This document shows positions 19,201 through 27,717 of a DNA stretch of 64,000 bases, one piece after another. Both the position numbers and the translations under genes were made by a program. Location of the stretch: NCBI GenBank assembly GCA_021785935.1, contig JAJYOG010000004.1, positions 28,052 through 92,051 on the forward strand. Reading direction: 5' to 3'. Each line of letters begins with the position of its first letter. Positions within the stretch are counted from its first letter, which is position 1. The stretch is from Actinomycetes bacterium. GTDB taxonomy: Bacteria > Actinomycetota > Thermoleophilia > BMS3ABIN01. The notes beneath the pieces were generated by a model. It searched no databases. It was not told where the DNA came from and was given only the letters and a program-made list of their open reading frames with translations.

Positions 19201-19939
19201 TAACGAGGTGCCGGGTATTCCCGACTCTGAGCTTACCAATCACTACCTCTGGACCTGGTATGACAATGCCGGGGCCCGCGACTGGGTGCTTGTCGCCAAT
19301 CCGGCCACCAACGCCGATGGCTCGCTGAACTCCGATGCCATGTTCTACGAGATCTGGATCGGTGGCACAAAACAAGCCGACGATATTACCGGCGGCGGCG
19401 GTTACGGCCCTGGCACTATTGCTCCGGGCGCCAATATAACCCCCAGGTTCAATCTGCCGGCCGAGGGACCGGTGGAGGTCAAGACCTACAAGGACGCGGG
19501 CCATACGGTGGCTTTGCGCTCCATAGCCTCTCAGCGCGTCATCTGGGGCCCCTCATTTGAAGAGGTTCCCGGATATAACTACTCGGCCCTTACAAGCGAC
19601 TACCACTGGACCTGGTATGACCAAAGCACCTCCAGCATGAGAAACTGGGTGCTCATCGCCAATCCCACCGGCAGCACCGTTCGTGCCCAGGTACTCATTG
19701 CCGGCGTGCCGCAGGTAAATACGATCCCGGGCGATCCCAACAATGGCTCCAACTTCTTCGACATTCCCACGGGTCAGAACGTGACTCCCTGGTTTGATAC
19801 CCAGATCGGGGGACCGGTGGAGGTGCGCGGTTACACGCCGGGAGGATCCTGGCCGGCCAACCAGCAAAACGTCATGACCTCCCAGAGGGTGCTTTACAAC
19901 GGCTTCTTCAACGAGACGCTGGGGACGGTTCTGAATTAA
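16247..19939 (+). CDS. Large secreted protein: Ycf48/BNR-like repeats, a Big_5-like Ig domain and four C-terminal WYD repeats
   Basis: ATG 16247 preceded by AGGAG; MRRLLLFKITFVLAVLLALIVATPAFSSG signal peptide; repeats like GWAVGDYGTLWHTSNGGASWTSQ; PPEVASVSTSGVPVNPASNISATFDKGLNG...; then four WTWYD...NWVLIANP...GGPVEV...SQRVIW units. Confidence 0.88.
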   Translation: MRRLLLFKITFVLAVLLALIVATPAFSSGVVTGDGSWQWSNPTPQGNTMKSVSFIDANNGWAAGIAGTILKTTNGGASWSTEVPSITCGASPVIGSGCNLSGVSFVDANNGWAVGDYGTLWHTSNGGASWTSQTSNLPAAGCSGGGSCQSTSLSDVHFFDLNTGIATASGYAFGTTDGGVTWVLVSGVSTDYLSSVQMTDSTHAVAVGNLGTVYKISRSGGAWTAVKQTGGGIPSATDLRAVYFTDVNHGLAVGSTKLWRTVDGGANWQQNTASATTNFWGVTVVGNTFVATGDNGTILTRNSVSNWTDSMDTVIAGMNASPAASNTTSRLYAVAFPSGSSTGYAAGAGGEVIKSIDTGANWTIKAGASDKSYSGASFINDTTGWVVADNGSILKTTDAGSSWASDSSGIDPATSLQGVQFLDATTGFAVGNAGGIGVAYKYSSGTWSHMTMPAGVASLWNVHMTSATAGWAVGRVTGGAPTGVALRTADGSTWSFAGTGIGTDVELYGIDSTDAATNGWAVGQKANGDGGIGILYKYSGGTWTATEKSDVNFFTSIDMVNGSTGYAVGYFSDITGPAGKGYKTIDGGATWTAMTMNTSKLLSEVSFLDANTGFAAGEGGRVVKTINGGTTWTSESVGTSTSLSMVTVVPSTWSATGYLALTGGSNAAILRSPMPPEVASVSTSGVPVNPASNISATFDKGLNGATVTGSSFTIKRHSDSAPVAGAVSYDAGSFTATFDPSANLDYATTYDATLTTTITDSAGDHMVQAYNWSFATSRAYYWTWYDSQSAGAKDWVLMANPFGSGKTLNFSLSIAGNPMDLSQDNNGVVGPGQSIAPEYDTVIGGPVVASSLTGDKGITSQRIIWANNSLEEVLGTDAAKLSNHFWWTWYDEENGSGFKNWILIANPSDSATVYYRIKIAGASPAGSAAGQPTGTLTPGQSITPRFPGTKNGPVEVQAWSDSLDGSVPAKVMASQRVLSNANTAFNEVPGIPDSELTNHYLWTWYDNAGARDWVLVANPATNADGSLNSDAMFYEIWIGGTKQADDITGGGGYGPGTIAPGANITPRFNLPAEGPVEVKTYKDAGHTVALRSIASQRVIWGPSFEEVPGYNYSALTSDYHWTWYDQSTSSMRNWVLIANPTGSTVRAQVLIAGVPQVNTIPGDPNNGSNFFDIPTGQNVTPWFDTQIGGPVEVRGYTPGGSWPANQQNVMTSQRVLYNGFFNETLGTVLN

Positions 19940-19953
19940 GCAGAAGTAACTTG

Positions 19954-19976
19954 GGGGCGGCCCAGTGGGCCGCCCC
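19954..19976. terminator. Perfect GC-rich hairpin after the WYD/BNR gene (terminator or REP-like)
   Basis: GGGGCGGCCC-AGT-GGGCCGCCCC, 10-bp perfect stem, 15 nt after the stop codon. Confidence 0.6.
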
Positions 19977-20075
19977 TACAAACGTTCGCGAACATCCAAA
20001 CCACAGCCGTCCTCACAAGACCATTGGTAGGGCGGTAGCCTTTGGCGATGTGAGGGAGGGGAAGAAGGATCGATC

Positions 20076-20462
20076 ATGGAATTTCCGGTAGAATTCGAGT
20101 TCGGTTTGGACACGCAACTGATGGCTATACGCCTGGCTGCCGATGCGGAAAGACTCAATGTTCTGGACGATATCTGGACCGCATATCTCAGCACCGAACC
20201 GGAACCATCGACCGTTGAGCATGACCTTCCCGAAATCCGAGGGCTTGTTGATGAGATATGTGATTTATTGGAGCGGGTTGGAAAGGGAAGCGTTGAGCTC
20301 CGCGGTGTCATCAGCGAGCTTGAGATGAGCCTGGACGACGAGCTGCGCGAATCTGTTTTACAGCACCCCCTGGGCGAGCGCCTGCTGCCTTTTACGAAAG
20401 CACTAGGCGTGCCTGGATTGCTAATTTCGGAATTGTTACAGCCCGAGGTTGGAATTGTCTGA
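20076..20462 (+). CDS. Hypothetical protein
   Basis: 128-aa ORF, MEFPVEFEFGLDTQLMAIRLAADAERLNVLDDIWTAYL...; no recognised family. Confidence 0.5.
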   Translation: MEFPVEFEFGLDTQLMAIRLAADAERLNVLDDIWTAYLSTEPEPSTVEHDLPEIRGLVDEICDLLERVGKGSVELRGVISELEMSLDDELRESVLQHPLGERLLPFTKALGVPGLLISELLQPEVGIV

Positions 20463-20717
20463 AGGCCGGAGATATTGCCTCGGCAAGTACGTATGCCTCA
20501 AGCTTGTTTAGGTCACCCCCACGAAAAGGATAAAATCTCCCCCCTTAGCTGAAAGAAGCTATGACCAGTTACACTTTTAGGACAAAATATATCGGCTCAG
20601 TATGTAATTTTGATCGAATCCTGAAGTGGCAATTTTCGATTGCCTCTGTTTTAACGAAGGTAATATACCTGTTATGACATATCAATGACAACCAGCCGAG
20701 GTCTTTGAAGGCTTGGA

Positions 20718-20993
20718 TTAACCAATCGAGATCTTTAGCTTTTTCCCAAGAACGGACGCAAAGTTTTCCAGTGTGGAGAGCTTTATATCCTCCGCATGAT
20801 TTTCCATCCTTGAAATGGCCGACTTTTTGGTTTTTAGTCTTTCCGCAATTTCTGCCTGAGTGAGCCCCGACTCTTCTCTGGCTAGACGCAACATAGCGCC
20901 GATTTTAAAAGTCTGATAACCCTCCTCATATCCCAAGGCGAATTCTTTGTCGGTCCGCTGGCGCCGGCTAACATATTTTTTCAAATCACTCAT
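20718..20993 (-). CDS. XRE-family HTH antitoxin (HigA-like)
   Basis: GAMLRLAREESGLTQAEIAERLKTKKSAISRMENHAEDIKLSTLENFASVLGKKLKI; 4-nt overlap with the toxin remnant upstream. Confidence 0.85.
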   Translation of the reverse strand: MSDLKKYVSRRQRTDKEFALGYEEGYQTFKIGAMLRLAREESGLTQAEIAERLKTKKSAISRMENHAEDIKLSTLENFASVLGKKLKISIG

Positions 20994-21184
20994 GGAGTCT
21001 TTCTCACTTTCAAATAGTCTCTTTTACGTTTTTCGGCAATGCTTATTTCGCTTGGTGGAGTTTTCTGGGTTTTCTTCTGGAACGCGTGATTTAAAACAAC
21101 CATCTCCTTGCCGGTCAGCGAGTCGAGGAACTCCTCGACTGGGGAGCGCCCCGACTTGCTGCGACAAAATTTAATTTCCCTCAT
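20990..21184 (-). pseudogene. RelE/HigB-type toxin with an apparent internal deletion
   Basis: MREIKFCRSKSGRSPVEEFLDSLTGK joined directly to EMVVLNHAFQKKTQKTPPSEISIAEKRKRDYL; the ends match the family but only 64 aa remain, versus about 110 expected. Confidence 0.7.
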
Positions 21185-21565
21185 CGGCTATAAGGTTAAC
21201 ATATAAGTTAACTTAATGCCGGCCATCGAGTGGCTGCCCTAGGCAACCCTGCCCCACTACCGCCGCCAGTGGCCGCAAACCGGCCCTCAGGTTCTTCAAA
21301 TCAAATGGCGGCGGGTGAACGACTTCTTGTTCTGCCCCTAGTGAGAGGCTGCCTCGCATTGGCTTTCACATAGTAAGATTCCTGAAATAATCTCCCCGCC
21401 TTCGAAGATCACATCCCACAATTCTTCAAAAAGAATCTCTCCGGGATCTGATGTGAGAATTAAATCCTCTCAAATTGAAGCTGGCGTGACCGCCGGTATA
21501 GAATAGATAATTCGTAGGAGATTCCGCCGCGCGGTTTTTTCCTGTTAATCGAATTCAGGGCGCTC

Positions 21566-22105
21566 ATGAGCAAAGATCCCGACACCATGATCCATCCGTC
21601 CGCGGAGGTTTCCGGCGGCGCCAGCATCGGCGCCGGCACGCTGGTCTGGCATCAGGCGCAGGTGCGTGAAGGCGCGGTCATCGGCGACGGCTGTGTTCTG
21701 GGTAAAGGCGTCTATATTGATATAAAGGTGAAAATTGGTAATAAGGTAAAGATTCAGAATTACGCCTGCCTCTACCAGGGCCTGACCGTTGGCGACGAGG
21801 TATTTATTGGTCCGCACGTTTGTTTCACCAATGACCTGAGGCCGAGGGCGCACAACGAGGAGTGGCAGATTGTGCCGACCCGGGTTGAGAGCGGAGCCTC
21901 GGTAGGAGCCGGTTCGATTATTATCTGCGGGGTGACACTGGGAGCCAACTGCATGGTGGCGGCGGGCAGCGTTGTTACAAAAGATGTACCGGCGCAAACG
22001 CTGGTGGCAGGTAATCCGGCGCGGCAGGCCGGAACGGTCTGCCGCTGCGGTGAGAAGATCGAAACCGGCGTCACTGAGTGCCCTGCATGCGGCGGGACTT
22101 TTTGA
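21566..22105 (+). CDS. Hexapeptide-repeat N-acetyltransferase (WbpD/WlbB-like)
   Basis: MSKDPDTMIHPSAEVSGGASIGAGTLVWHQAQVREGAVIGDGCVLGKGVYI...GPHVCFTNDLRPRAHNEEWQIVPTRVESGASVGAGSIIICGVTLGANCMVAAGSVVTKDVPAQTLVAGNPA. Confidence 0.9.
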   Translation: MSKDPDTMIHPSAEVSGGASIGAGTLVWHQAQVREGAVIGDGCVLGKGVYIDIKVKIGNKVKIQNYACLYQGLTVGDEVFIGPHVCFTNDLRPRAHNEEWQIVPTRVESGASVGAGSIIICGVTLGANCMVAAGSVVTKDVPAQTLVAGNPARQAGTVCRCGEKIETGVTECPACGGTF

Positions 22106-22175
22106 GCGCCTTCCCCAAAGCCATGAGCCGCGCTCCGGGGTTCAAAGTCACGGGTTGCTTCCAGGAGTCAAAATC

Positions 22176-23291
22176 ATGACCGGCTCTGGCGAGACAGAGC
22201 GCATGCGGCTGGCGGCCCCGATAGTCGGCGATGCCGAGATCGAGGCCATTACCAGGGTCATGAAGTCCGGCAACATGGCCCAGGGCCCCGAGACCGCCGG
22301 TTTCGAAACAGAGTTTGCCACCTGGTGCGGCGCTCCCCATGCGGTAGCGGTCTCCTCGGGAACGACGGCGCTCCATACCGCCCTTCTGGCCCACGGCATC
22401 GGCCCCGGCGACTCGGTGCTTACGACTCCCTTTACCTTCATCGCGACCGCCAATGCCATCCTCATGGCTGGTGCGCGGCCGTTGTTCGCGGATATCAACC
22501 CCGCTGATTTCAATCTCGATCCGGCCAAGGCTGAGCAGGCGATCGAGCCTGATACCAAGGCCATCATCGCCGTGCACCTCTACGGCCAGGCGGCGGACCT
22601 GGGCGCCCTGCGCAGCCTCGCCAGCGACCGCGGCCTCATCCTGATCGAGGATGCCTGCCAGTCTCATGGCGCCCGCTTCGAAGGGGACATGGTCGGCTTA
22701 ACAGGGACCGCCTGTTACTCCTTCTATCCCACCAAGAACATGACCACCGGCGAGGGCGGCATCATGACGACCGACGATGAAGAGGCTGACGCCAGGGCGC
22801 GCATGATCAGGTCGCATGGATCGCGCATCCGCTATCATCATGAGATCCTGGGTTACAATTACAGGATGACGGATCTGGCGGCGGCCATCGGCCGGGTGCA
22901 GCTGACCCGCGTTGATGAATTCAACGATCGCAGGCGCCGCAATGCGGAGCGTCTGACTGAAGCGCTAAAGGGGATCCCCGGTCTGGAAACGCCGCGCGAA
23001 CTTGCCGGCAGGCGCCATGTCTATCATCAGTACGCGGTGCGGATAAAACCGGATTTTCCCCTGGACCGTGAAACCTTTCAAAAGGAGCTGGCCGCAAACG
23101 GTATCGACTCCGACATCCATTATCCCGTTACGGTGACCCGCCAGCCGTTGTATGATGGCATGGGCGTTTGGCCGGAACTGCCGGAGGCCCAAACGGCCGC
23201 GGCGGAAGTATTATCGCTGCCGGTACAGCCGGGCCTGACCGTGGATGATATGGACCGCCTGGCAGAATCAATCAGGAGGATAATTTCGTGA
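22176..23291 (+). CDS. DegT/DnrJ/EryC1 family sugar aminotransferase (WbpE/WlbC-like)
   Basis: MRLAAPIVGDAEIEAITRVMKSGNMAQGPETAGFE...AVSSGTTALHTAL...DACQSHGARFEG...CYSFYPTKNMTTGEGG. Confidence 0.92.
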   Translation: MTGSGETERMRLAAPIVGDAEIEAITRVMKSGNMAQGPETAGFETEFATWCGAPHAVAVSSGTTALHTALLAHGIGPGDSVLTTPFTFIATANAILMAGARPLFADINPADFNLDPAKAEQAIEPDTKAIIAVHLYGQAADLGALRSLASDRGLILIEDACQSHGARFEGDMVGLTGTACYSFYPTKNMTTGEGGIMTTDDEEADARARMIRSHGSRIRYHHEILGYNYRMTDLAAAIGRVQLTRVDEFNDRRRRNAERLTEALKGIPGLETPRELAGRRHVYHQYAVRIKPDFPLDRETFQKELAANGIDSDIHYPVTVTRQPLYDGMGVWPELPEAQTAAAEVLSLPVQPGLTVDDMDRLAESIRRIIS

Positions 23292-24259
23292 ACATAGCAG
23301 TCGTCGGCGTTGGCGTAATGGGCGCCTATCATACCAGGATCTGTTCACAGCTGGCCAAGGCCAACCTCGTCGGCGTCTGCGATGTCGACAAGACGGTCGC
23401 GGAGCCGCTGGCGCGCCGCTACGGCGTCAAATATTTTGACAATGTGGCCGATGTTGCCAAAGTCGCCGACGCCGCCATTATCGCCGCGCCGACAGAGTAC
23501 CACTTCAAGATAGCCTCCCAACTCATGGACGCCGGTCTGCACGTCCTCGTGGAAAAACCGATGACGATCACTCTCGACGACTCACGCCGAATGATCGATC
23601 AGGCGCGCCAGCTGGGACGGGTGTTACAGGTGGGCCACGTCGAACGCTTCAACCCCGCCGTTCACGAGCTGCCGCATGTCGTCTCCAAACCTCTTCTGAT
23701 CCAGGCCGAGCGCCTCTCGCCGCAGTCGAACCGCTGCCGCGACATCGGCGTGGTCATGGATCTGATGATCCACGACCTGGACATCGTCGCCTCGCTGGCC
23801 GGCAGTGAAGTCAAGGAAATCGCGGCTATTGTTTCGCGCGTGCGGCCGGAATGTGAAGATGTGGCCGTCGCCACCCTGGTCTTCGAGAGCGGCATGGTTG
23901 CCAACCTGGTTGCCAGCCGCATGACCCAGAGCAAGGTGCGGCGCCTGGCGGTCACCCAGGAGGACGCCTACGTAGTCGTCGATTTCCAGCGCCAGGACCT
24001 GATGATCAACCGGCATACCTTTTCAGAATATTCCGGGGATGAAGACACCCGCTACGTGCAGGAAAGCCTGATTGAGATTCCCTACCTGCGCACGCGCGGG
24101 GAGCCGCTCTTCCTCGAGGTCGAGCATTTCGTCGATTGCGTGCTGGAAGGCAAAAAACCGCTTGTTTCCGGCGAAGACGGGCTCAGGGCCCTGTCGCTGG
24201 CCTACAGCGTACTGAAAGCCGCCGGCGCCCCGGAACTGGTGCCGGGAACCAAGGAGTGA
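23288..24259 (+). CDS. Gfo/Idh/MocA family oxidoreductase
   Basis: NIAVVGVGVMGAYHTRICSQL...HVLVEKPMTITLDDSRRMIDQARQLGRVLQVGHVERFNPAV. Confidence 0.92.
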   Translation: MNIAVVGVGVMGAYHTRICSQLAKANLVGVCDVDKTVAEPLARRYGVKYFDNVADVAKVADAAIIAAPTEYHFKIASQLMDAGLHVLVEKPMTITLDDSRRMIDQARQLGRVLQVGHVERFNPAVHELPHVVSKPLLIQAERLSPQSNRCRDIGVVMDLMIHDLDIVASLAGSEVKEIAAIVSRVRPECEDVAVATLVFESGMVANLVASRMTQSKVRRLAVTQEDAYVVVDFQRQDLMINRHTFSEYSGDEDTRYVQESLIEIPYLRTRGEPLFLEVEHFVDCVLEGKKPLVSGEDGLRALSLAYSVLKAAGAPELVPGTKE

Positions 24260-24281
24260 CAGGGGGAGTGACGGTGGGCTA

Positions 24282-25214
24282 ATGTACAAGGGTCAGAAGA
24301 TTGCCGTGGCGGTGCCGGCGTACAACGAGGAAAAACTCATCGGCGAAGTCATCAAGACGATGCCGCCGCTGGTTGACCTGATCGTCATTGTTGATGATCA
24401 AAGCGCCGACCGCACCTTCGATATCGCCAGCAAGTCCACCGACCCCAGGGTCATCGCCATCCGGCACGAAAAGAATACAGGCGTTGGCGGCGCCATCATG
24501 ACGGCGCATCACCGTATCCTTGAAGAGGGCGCGGACATCGCCGTGGTCATGGCCGGCGACGGCCAGATGGATCCCGATTATCTGCCGGCGCTCCTTAATC
24601 CCATTGCCGATGACGGCTACGACTACGCCAAGGGCAATCGCTTCTGGTCCGAGGATTCACTGAGGGGCATGCCGCGCTACCGGGTATTTGGCAACGTCGT
24701 TCTTACTTTCATGACCAAGATGGCCTCGGGCTACTGGAACCTTTTTGATCCCCAGAACGGTTATACCGCGATCCGGACCGATGCTCTCAAGGAACTGCCG
24801 CTCGGGGACATCCGTCAGGGATACGTCTTCGAGAACGATATGCTCATTCATCTCAACATCGCCAACAAGAGGATTAAAGATGTAGCCATCCCGGCCAAGT
24901 ACGGCAACGAGCAATCAAGCATCAAGCTCTGGAAGATCATCCCGCAGTTCATGAACTTTCTTACCTGGAGATACTTCCACCGCATCTACCATAAATACGT
25001 GCTGCAAAGCTTCTCGCCGATCGCCCTTTTCCTGCTGTCTGGATTTCTCCTGACTGCCTGGGGCATCGGCTTCGGCATCTGGGTGATCGTCCAGACAATC
25101 GGGCCGGCGACGGCCTCGACGGGCACGGTGATCCTTTCGGTGATACCGTTCATGACCGGTTTTCAGCTGCTGCTGGCGGCGCTTGTGCTTGACATTATAG
25201 CCGAACCCAAGTAG
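24282..25214 (+). CDS. Glycosyltransferase family 2 (dolichol-P-mannose synthase-like) with C-terminal TM helices
   Basis: KIAVAVPAYNEEKLIGEVIKTMPPLVDLIVIVDDQSADRT...DIAVVMAGDGQMDPDYLP; hydrophobic C-terminus. Confidence 0.92.
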   Translation: MYKGQKIAVAVPAYNEEKLIGEVIKTMPPLVDLIVIVDDQSADRTFDIASKSTDPRVIAIRHEKNTGVGGAIMTAHHRILEEGADIAVVMAGDGQMDPDYLPALLNPIADDGYDYAKGNRFWSEDSLRGMPRYRVFGNVVLTFMTKMASGYWNLFDPQNGYTAIRTDALKELPLGDIRQGYVFENDMLIHLNIANKRIKDVAIPAKYGNEQSSIKLWKIIPQFMNFLTWRYFHRIYHKYVLQSFSPIALFLLSGFLLTAWGIGFGIWVIVQTIGPATASTGTVILSVIPFMTGFQLLLAALVLDIIAEPK

Positions 25215-25322
25215 GGTGCCAAGAGGCTGTTAAGGAGTATGGCCGCTCGCCGCTGGTTTGCAAAAGCGGGTGCCGGCAGATAATCTATGTAAGGTTTTTT
25301 CTCCCACATGGGACCGGCGATT

Positions 25323-25829
25323 ATGGATAAAAAGAAGGAAAGCAAAGAGGTTCTCGCTGCGGTTCCGCTTCCCCGGAAAAGAATGAATCGCCCATCCTGG
25401 GACGAATACTTCTTTCAGATAGCCCATCAGGTCGCGACGCGTTCTACCTGCATGAGGCGCCAGGTGGGAGCGGTACTGGTGAAGGACAAGCGTCTGCTCT
25501 CCACGGGTTACAACGGGGCGCCGCGCGGCATCAGCCACTGTATCGAGGTGGGCTGCCTGCGCGACGAGCTGAAAGTTCCATCGGGCGAGCGGCACGAACT
25601 CTGCCGGGCGCTTCACGCCGAGCAGAACGCGATCGCCCAGGCGGCGCTGCACGGGGTCAAGATCGAGGGATCGACCCTTTATTGCACGCATCAGCCGTGC
25701 TCACTGTGCGCCAAGATGATTATCAATGCGGGGATTGTGGAAGTTTATTTTGACGAGGGTTATCCGGATGAGCTTGCCACCGGCTTTTTTGCCGAGGCGG
25801 GCATCAAACTGCACAAGATCGGCGGATAG
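25323..25829 (+). CDS. dCMP deaminase family protein (ComEB-like)
   Basis: [29 protein letters not shown]...[15 protein letters not shown]...[22 protein letters not shown] zinc-deaminase motifs. Confidence 0.93.
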   Translation: MDKKKESKEVLAAVPLPRKRMNRPSWDEYFFQIAHQVATRSTCMRRQVGAVLVKDKRLLSTGYNGAPRGISHCIEVGCLRDELKVPSGERHELCRALHAEQNAIAQAALHGVKIEGSTLYCTHQPCSLCAKMIINAGIVEVYFDEGYPDELATGFFAEAGIKLHKIGG

Positions 25830-26900
25830 TTGGACGACTTTGTAGAAACTCCCATTGTTGGGACCAAGGTGGCGCTGATCGCTTTTGTGGTGGCTGCGGC
25901 CATCGTTTTCATCGTGACCCCGACCGTCGGATCCATCGCCCGCTTCGTTGGCGCCATGGACGAGCCCAACTCCCGCAAGATTCATGAGGATCCAACCCCG
26001 CGCCTCGGCGGCCTGGCCATCTTCTTTGGCTTCATCATCCCGGCGCTTTTGTTCCTGGAGCTTACCGATCAGATGAAGGGGGTGCTGGTGGGGGCTTCAA
26101 TCATCACCCTTTTTGGCGCCGTCGATGATTTTCGCGGCACCTCGCCGCTGGTTAAATTCACCGGCCAGTTCATCGCCGCGGGCTGCCTGGTCTACTATGG
26201 CCTGCACATCGACTATTTCACGCTGCCGTACGTAGGCACGATCAACCTGTCGCCGGCCGTGGCGATTCCGCTGACGCTGATATGGGTTGTCGTCCTGATC
26301 AACATTGTCAACTTTATCGACGGCATGGACGGGCTGGCCGCCGGTGTCTGCACCATTGCCGCCGGCACTTTTGCTATCATCGCCATCTCGCTGGGAAGGC
26401 CCGGCGCCGGCATTCTGGCTGCCATTCTCGCCGGCACCACCCTCGGCTTTCTGCGGCATAATTTCTTCCCGGCATCGATCTTTATGGGCGATTCGGGATC
26501 GATGCTGCTGGGCTTTGTCCTGGCGGCCGTCACCGTGCACGGGGTTCTCAAGAGCGTCGCGGCCGTTACCCTGGTGATTCCGCTGTTGATCATGGGCGTG
26601 CCGATGTTCGACCTCTCGCTGACCATCCTGCGGCGTATGAAGAACCACCAGAACATTTTCCGGCCGGACCGCGGGCATCTGCATCACCGGCTGTTCAACA
26701 TCGGCTTCTCCCAGCGGAAGGCCGTGCTGGTTCTCTATGCCTGGTGTACGCTGATGAGCTCGCTGGCGCTTTCCATGCGCTTTGCGCCTGGATTCGTCAC
26801 CGTGATCCTTGCTGGCCTGGTGCTCAGCGTCAGCCTTTACCTCATCTATCTGCTTGATATTTTGCAGGTCCGCAGCCGCCGCGGCACCGACGCCGGCTAG
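25830..26900 (+). CDS. Undecaprenyl-phosphate sugar-1-phosphate transferase (WecA/TagO/MraY family)
   Basis: EDPTPRLGGLAIFFGF...VDDFRGTSPLVKF...NFIDGMDGLAAGVCTIAAG...FPASIFMGDSGSMLLGF...DRGHLHHRLFNIGFSQRK; TTG start. Confidence 0.93.
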   Translation: MDDFVETPIVGTKVALIAFVVAAAIVFIVTPTVGSIARFVGAMDEPNSRKIHEDPTPRLGGLAIFFGFIIPALLFLELTDQMKGVLVGASIITLFGAVDDFRGTSPLVKFTGQFIAAGCLVYYGLHIDYFTLPYVGTINLSPAVAIPLTLIWVVVLINIVNFIDGMDGLAAGVCTIAAGTFAIIAISLGRPGAGILAAILAGTTLGFLRHNFFPASIFMGDSGSMLLGFVLAAVTVHGVLKSVAAVTLVIPLLIMGVPMFDLSLTILRRMKNHQNIFRPDRGHLHHRLFNIGFSQRKAVLVLYAWCTLMSSLALSMRFAPGFVTVILAGLVLSVSLYLIYLLDILQVRSRRGTDAG

Positions 26901-27081
26901 CCGCCCCTTACCAATCCCATCTGGCAGCTACAGCGGCAAATTCACCTGGTGATTAACCCGGCCGCGGGATTTTCCACCCTTTCCGGACCTTGCGCTTGCG
27001 CTTATAACAGCTATCCGAAAATATACCCCCGGGGCTCTTGACTAATTTTTAAAGCCGCGATAAGCTAACGCGGTTTTTAAT

Positions 27082-27300
27082 TTGCCTGACAACAATAAGA
27101 AGGCAAAACCGAATGGTGGTCGAGGGGGGAGCCCCCTGGGCTGGGAATGGGTCGCCTCATACCTGGTCGGCGGGGTGGTTCTCGGCACCATCAGCGGGCT
27201 GGGACTGGACTACCTTCTCCACACCACACCGCTTTTCCTCATCGTCGGAGTGTTTGCGGGCTTCGCTGCCGGTCTTTACGGCATCTACAAAAGCCTGTGA
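27082..27300 (+). CDS. AtpZ/AtpI-family protein
   Basis: GWEWVASYLVGGVVLGTISGLGLDYLLHTTPLFLIVGVFAGFAAGLYGIYKSL, upstream of the atp operon. Confidence 0.8.
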   Translation: MPDNNKKAKPNGGRGGSPLGWEWVASYLVGGVVLGTISGLGLDYLLHTTPLFLIVGVFAGFAAGLYGIYKSL

Positions 27301-27357
27301 GTCTATTGCTGATTGCGTTTTTAAAGGGAGGTTTCGATCGTCAGGAAACTGACAACG

Positions 27358-27717
27358 ATGATGATGGTTTTCCTTGCCGCCGGCCTGGCGGCGGGTATTG
27401 TTGTCCGGCCCCTGCTGGTTCCCTGGCTGCTGGCCTCCTGCCTGTTCATCGCTAACTATTCCATTTCCCTGCTTTTCTCTCGCGCGATTCCCCGGCTATC
27501 TGTTAGCGCCGCCGCCGGTGTCGCCGTCACCAGCTTTCTCATGCGTTTCGGCCTGATGGCACTGGCTCTCATCGCCGTGGCCCTGACGCTCAAGGAGTAC
27601 TTCCTGACTACAGCGATCTGCTTCCTGCTGGTATATACCCTGTTTCTTGGACTGGAGATCGCCGTCGGCCTCAAAAGCCGTACAGTCTCCGGCGGAACCG
27701 CGGGAGGTGAGATGTGA
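27358..27717 (+). CDS. AtpI-like ATP synthase accessory membrane protein
   Basis: Four-helix hydrophobic protein directly upstream of atpB. Confidence 0.65.
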   Translation: MMMVFLAAGLAAGIVVRPLLVPWLLASCLFIANYSISLLFSRAIPRLSVSAAAGVAVTSFLMRFGLMALALIAVALTLKEYFLTTAICFLLVYTLFLGLEIAVGLKSRTVSGGTAGGEM

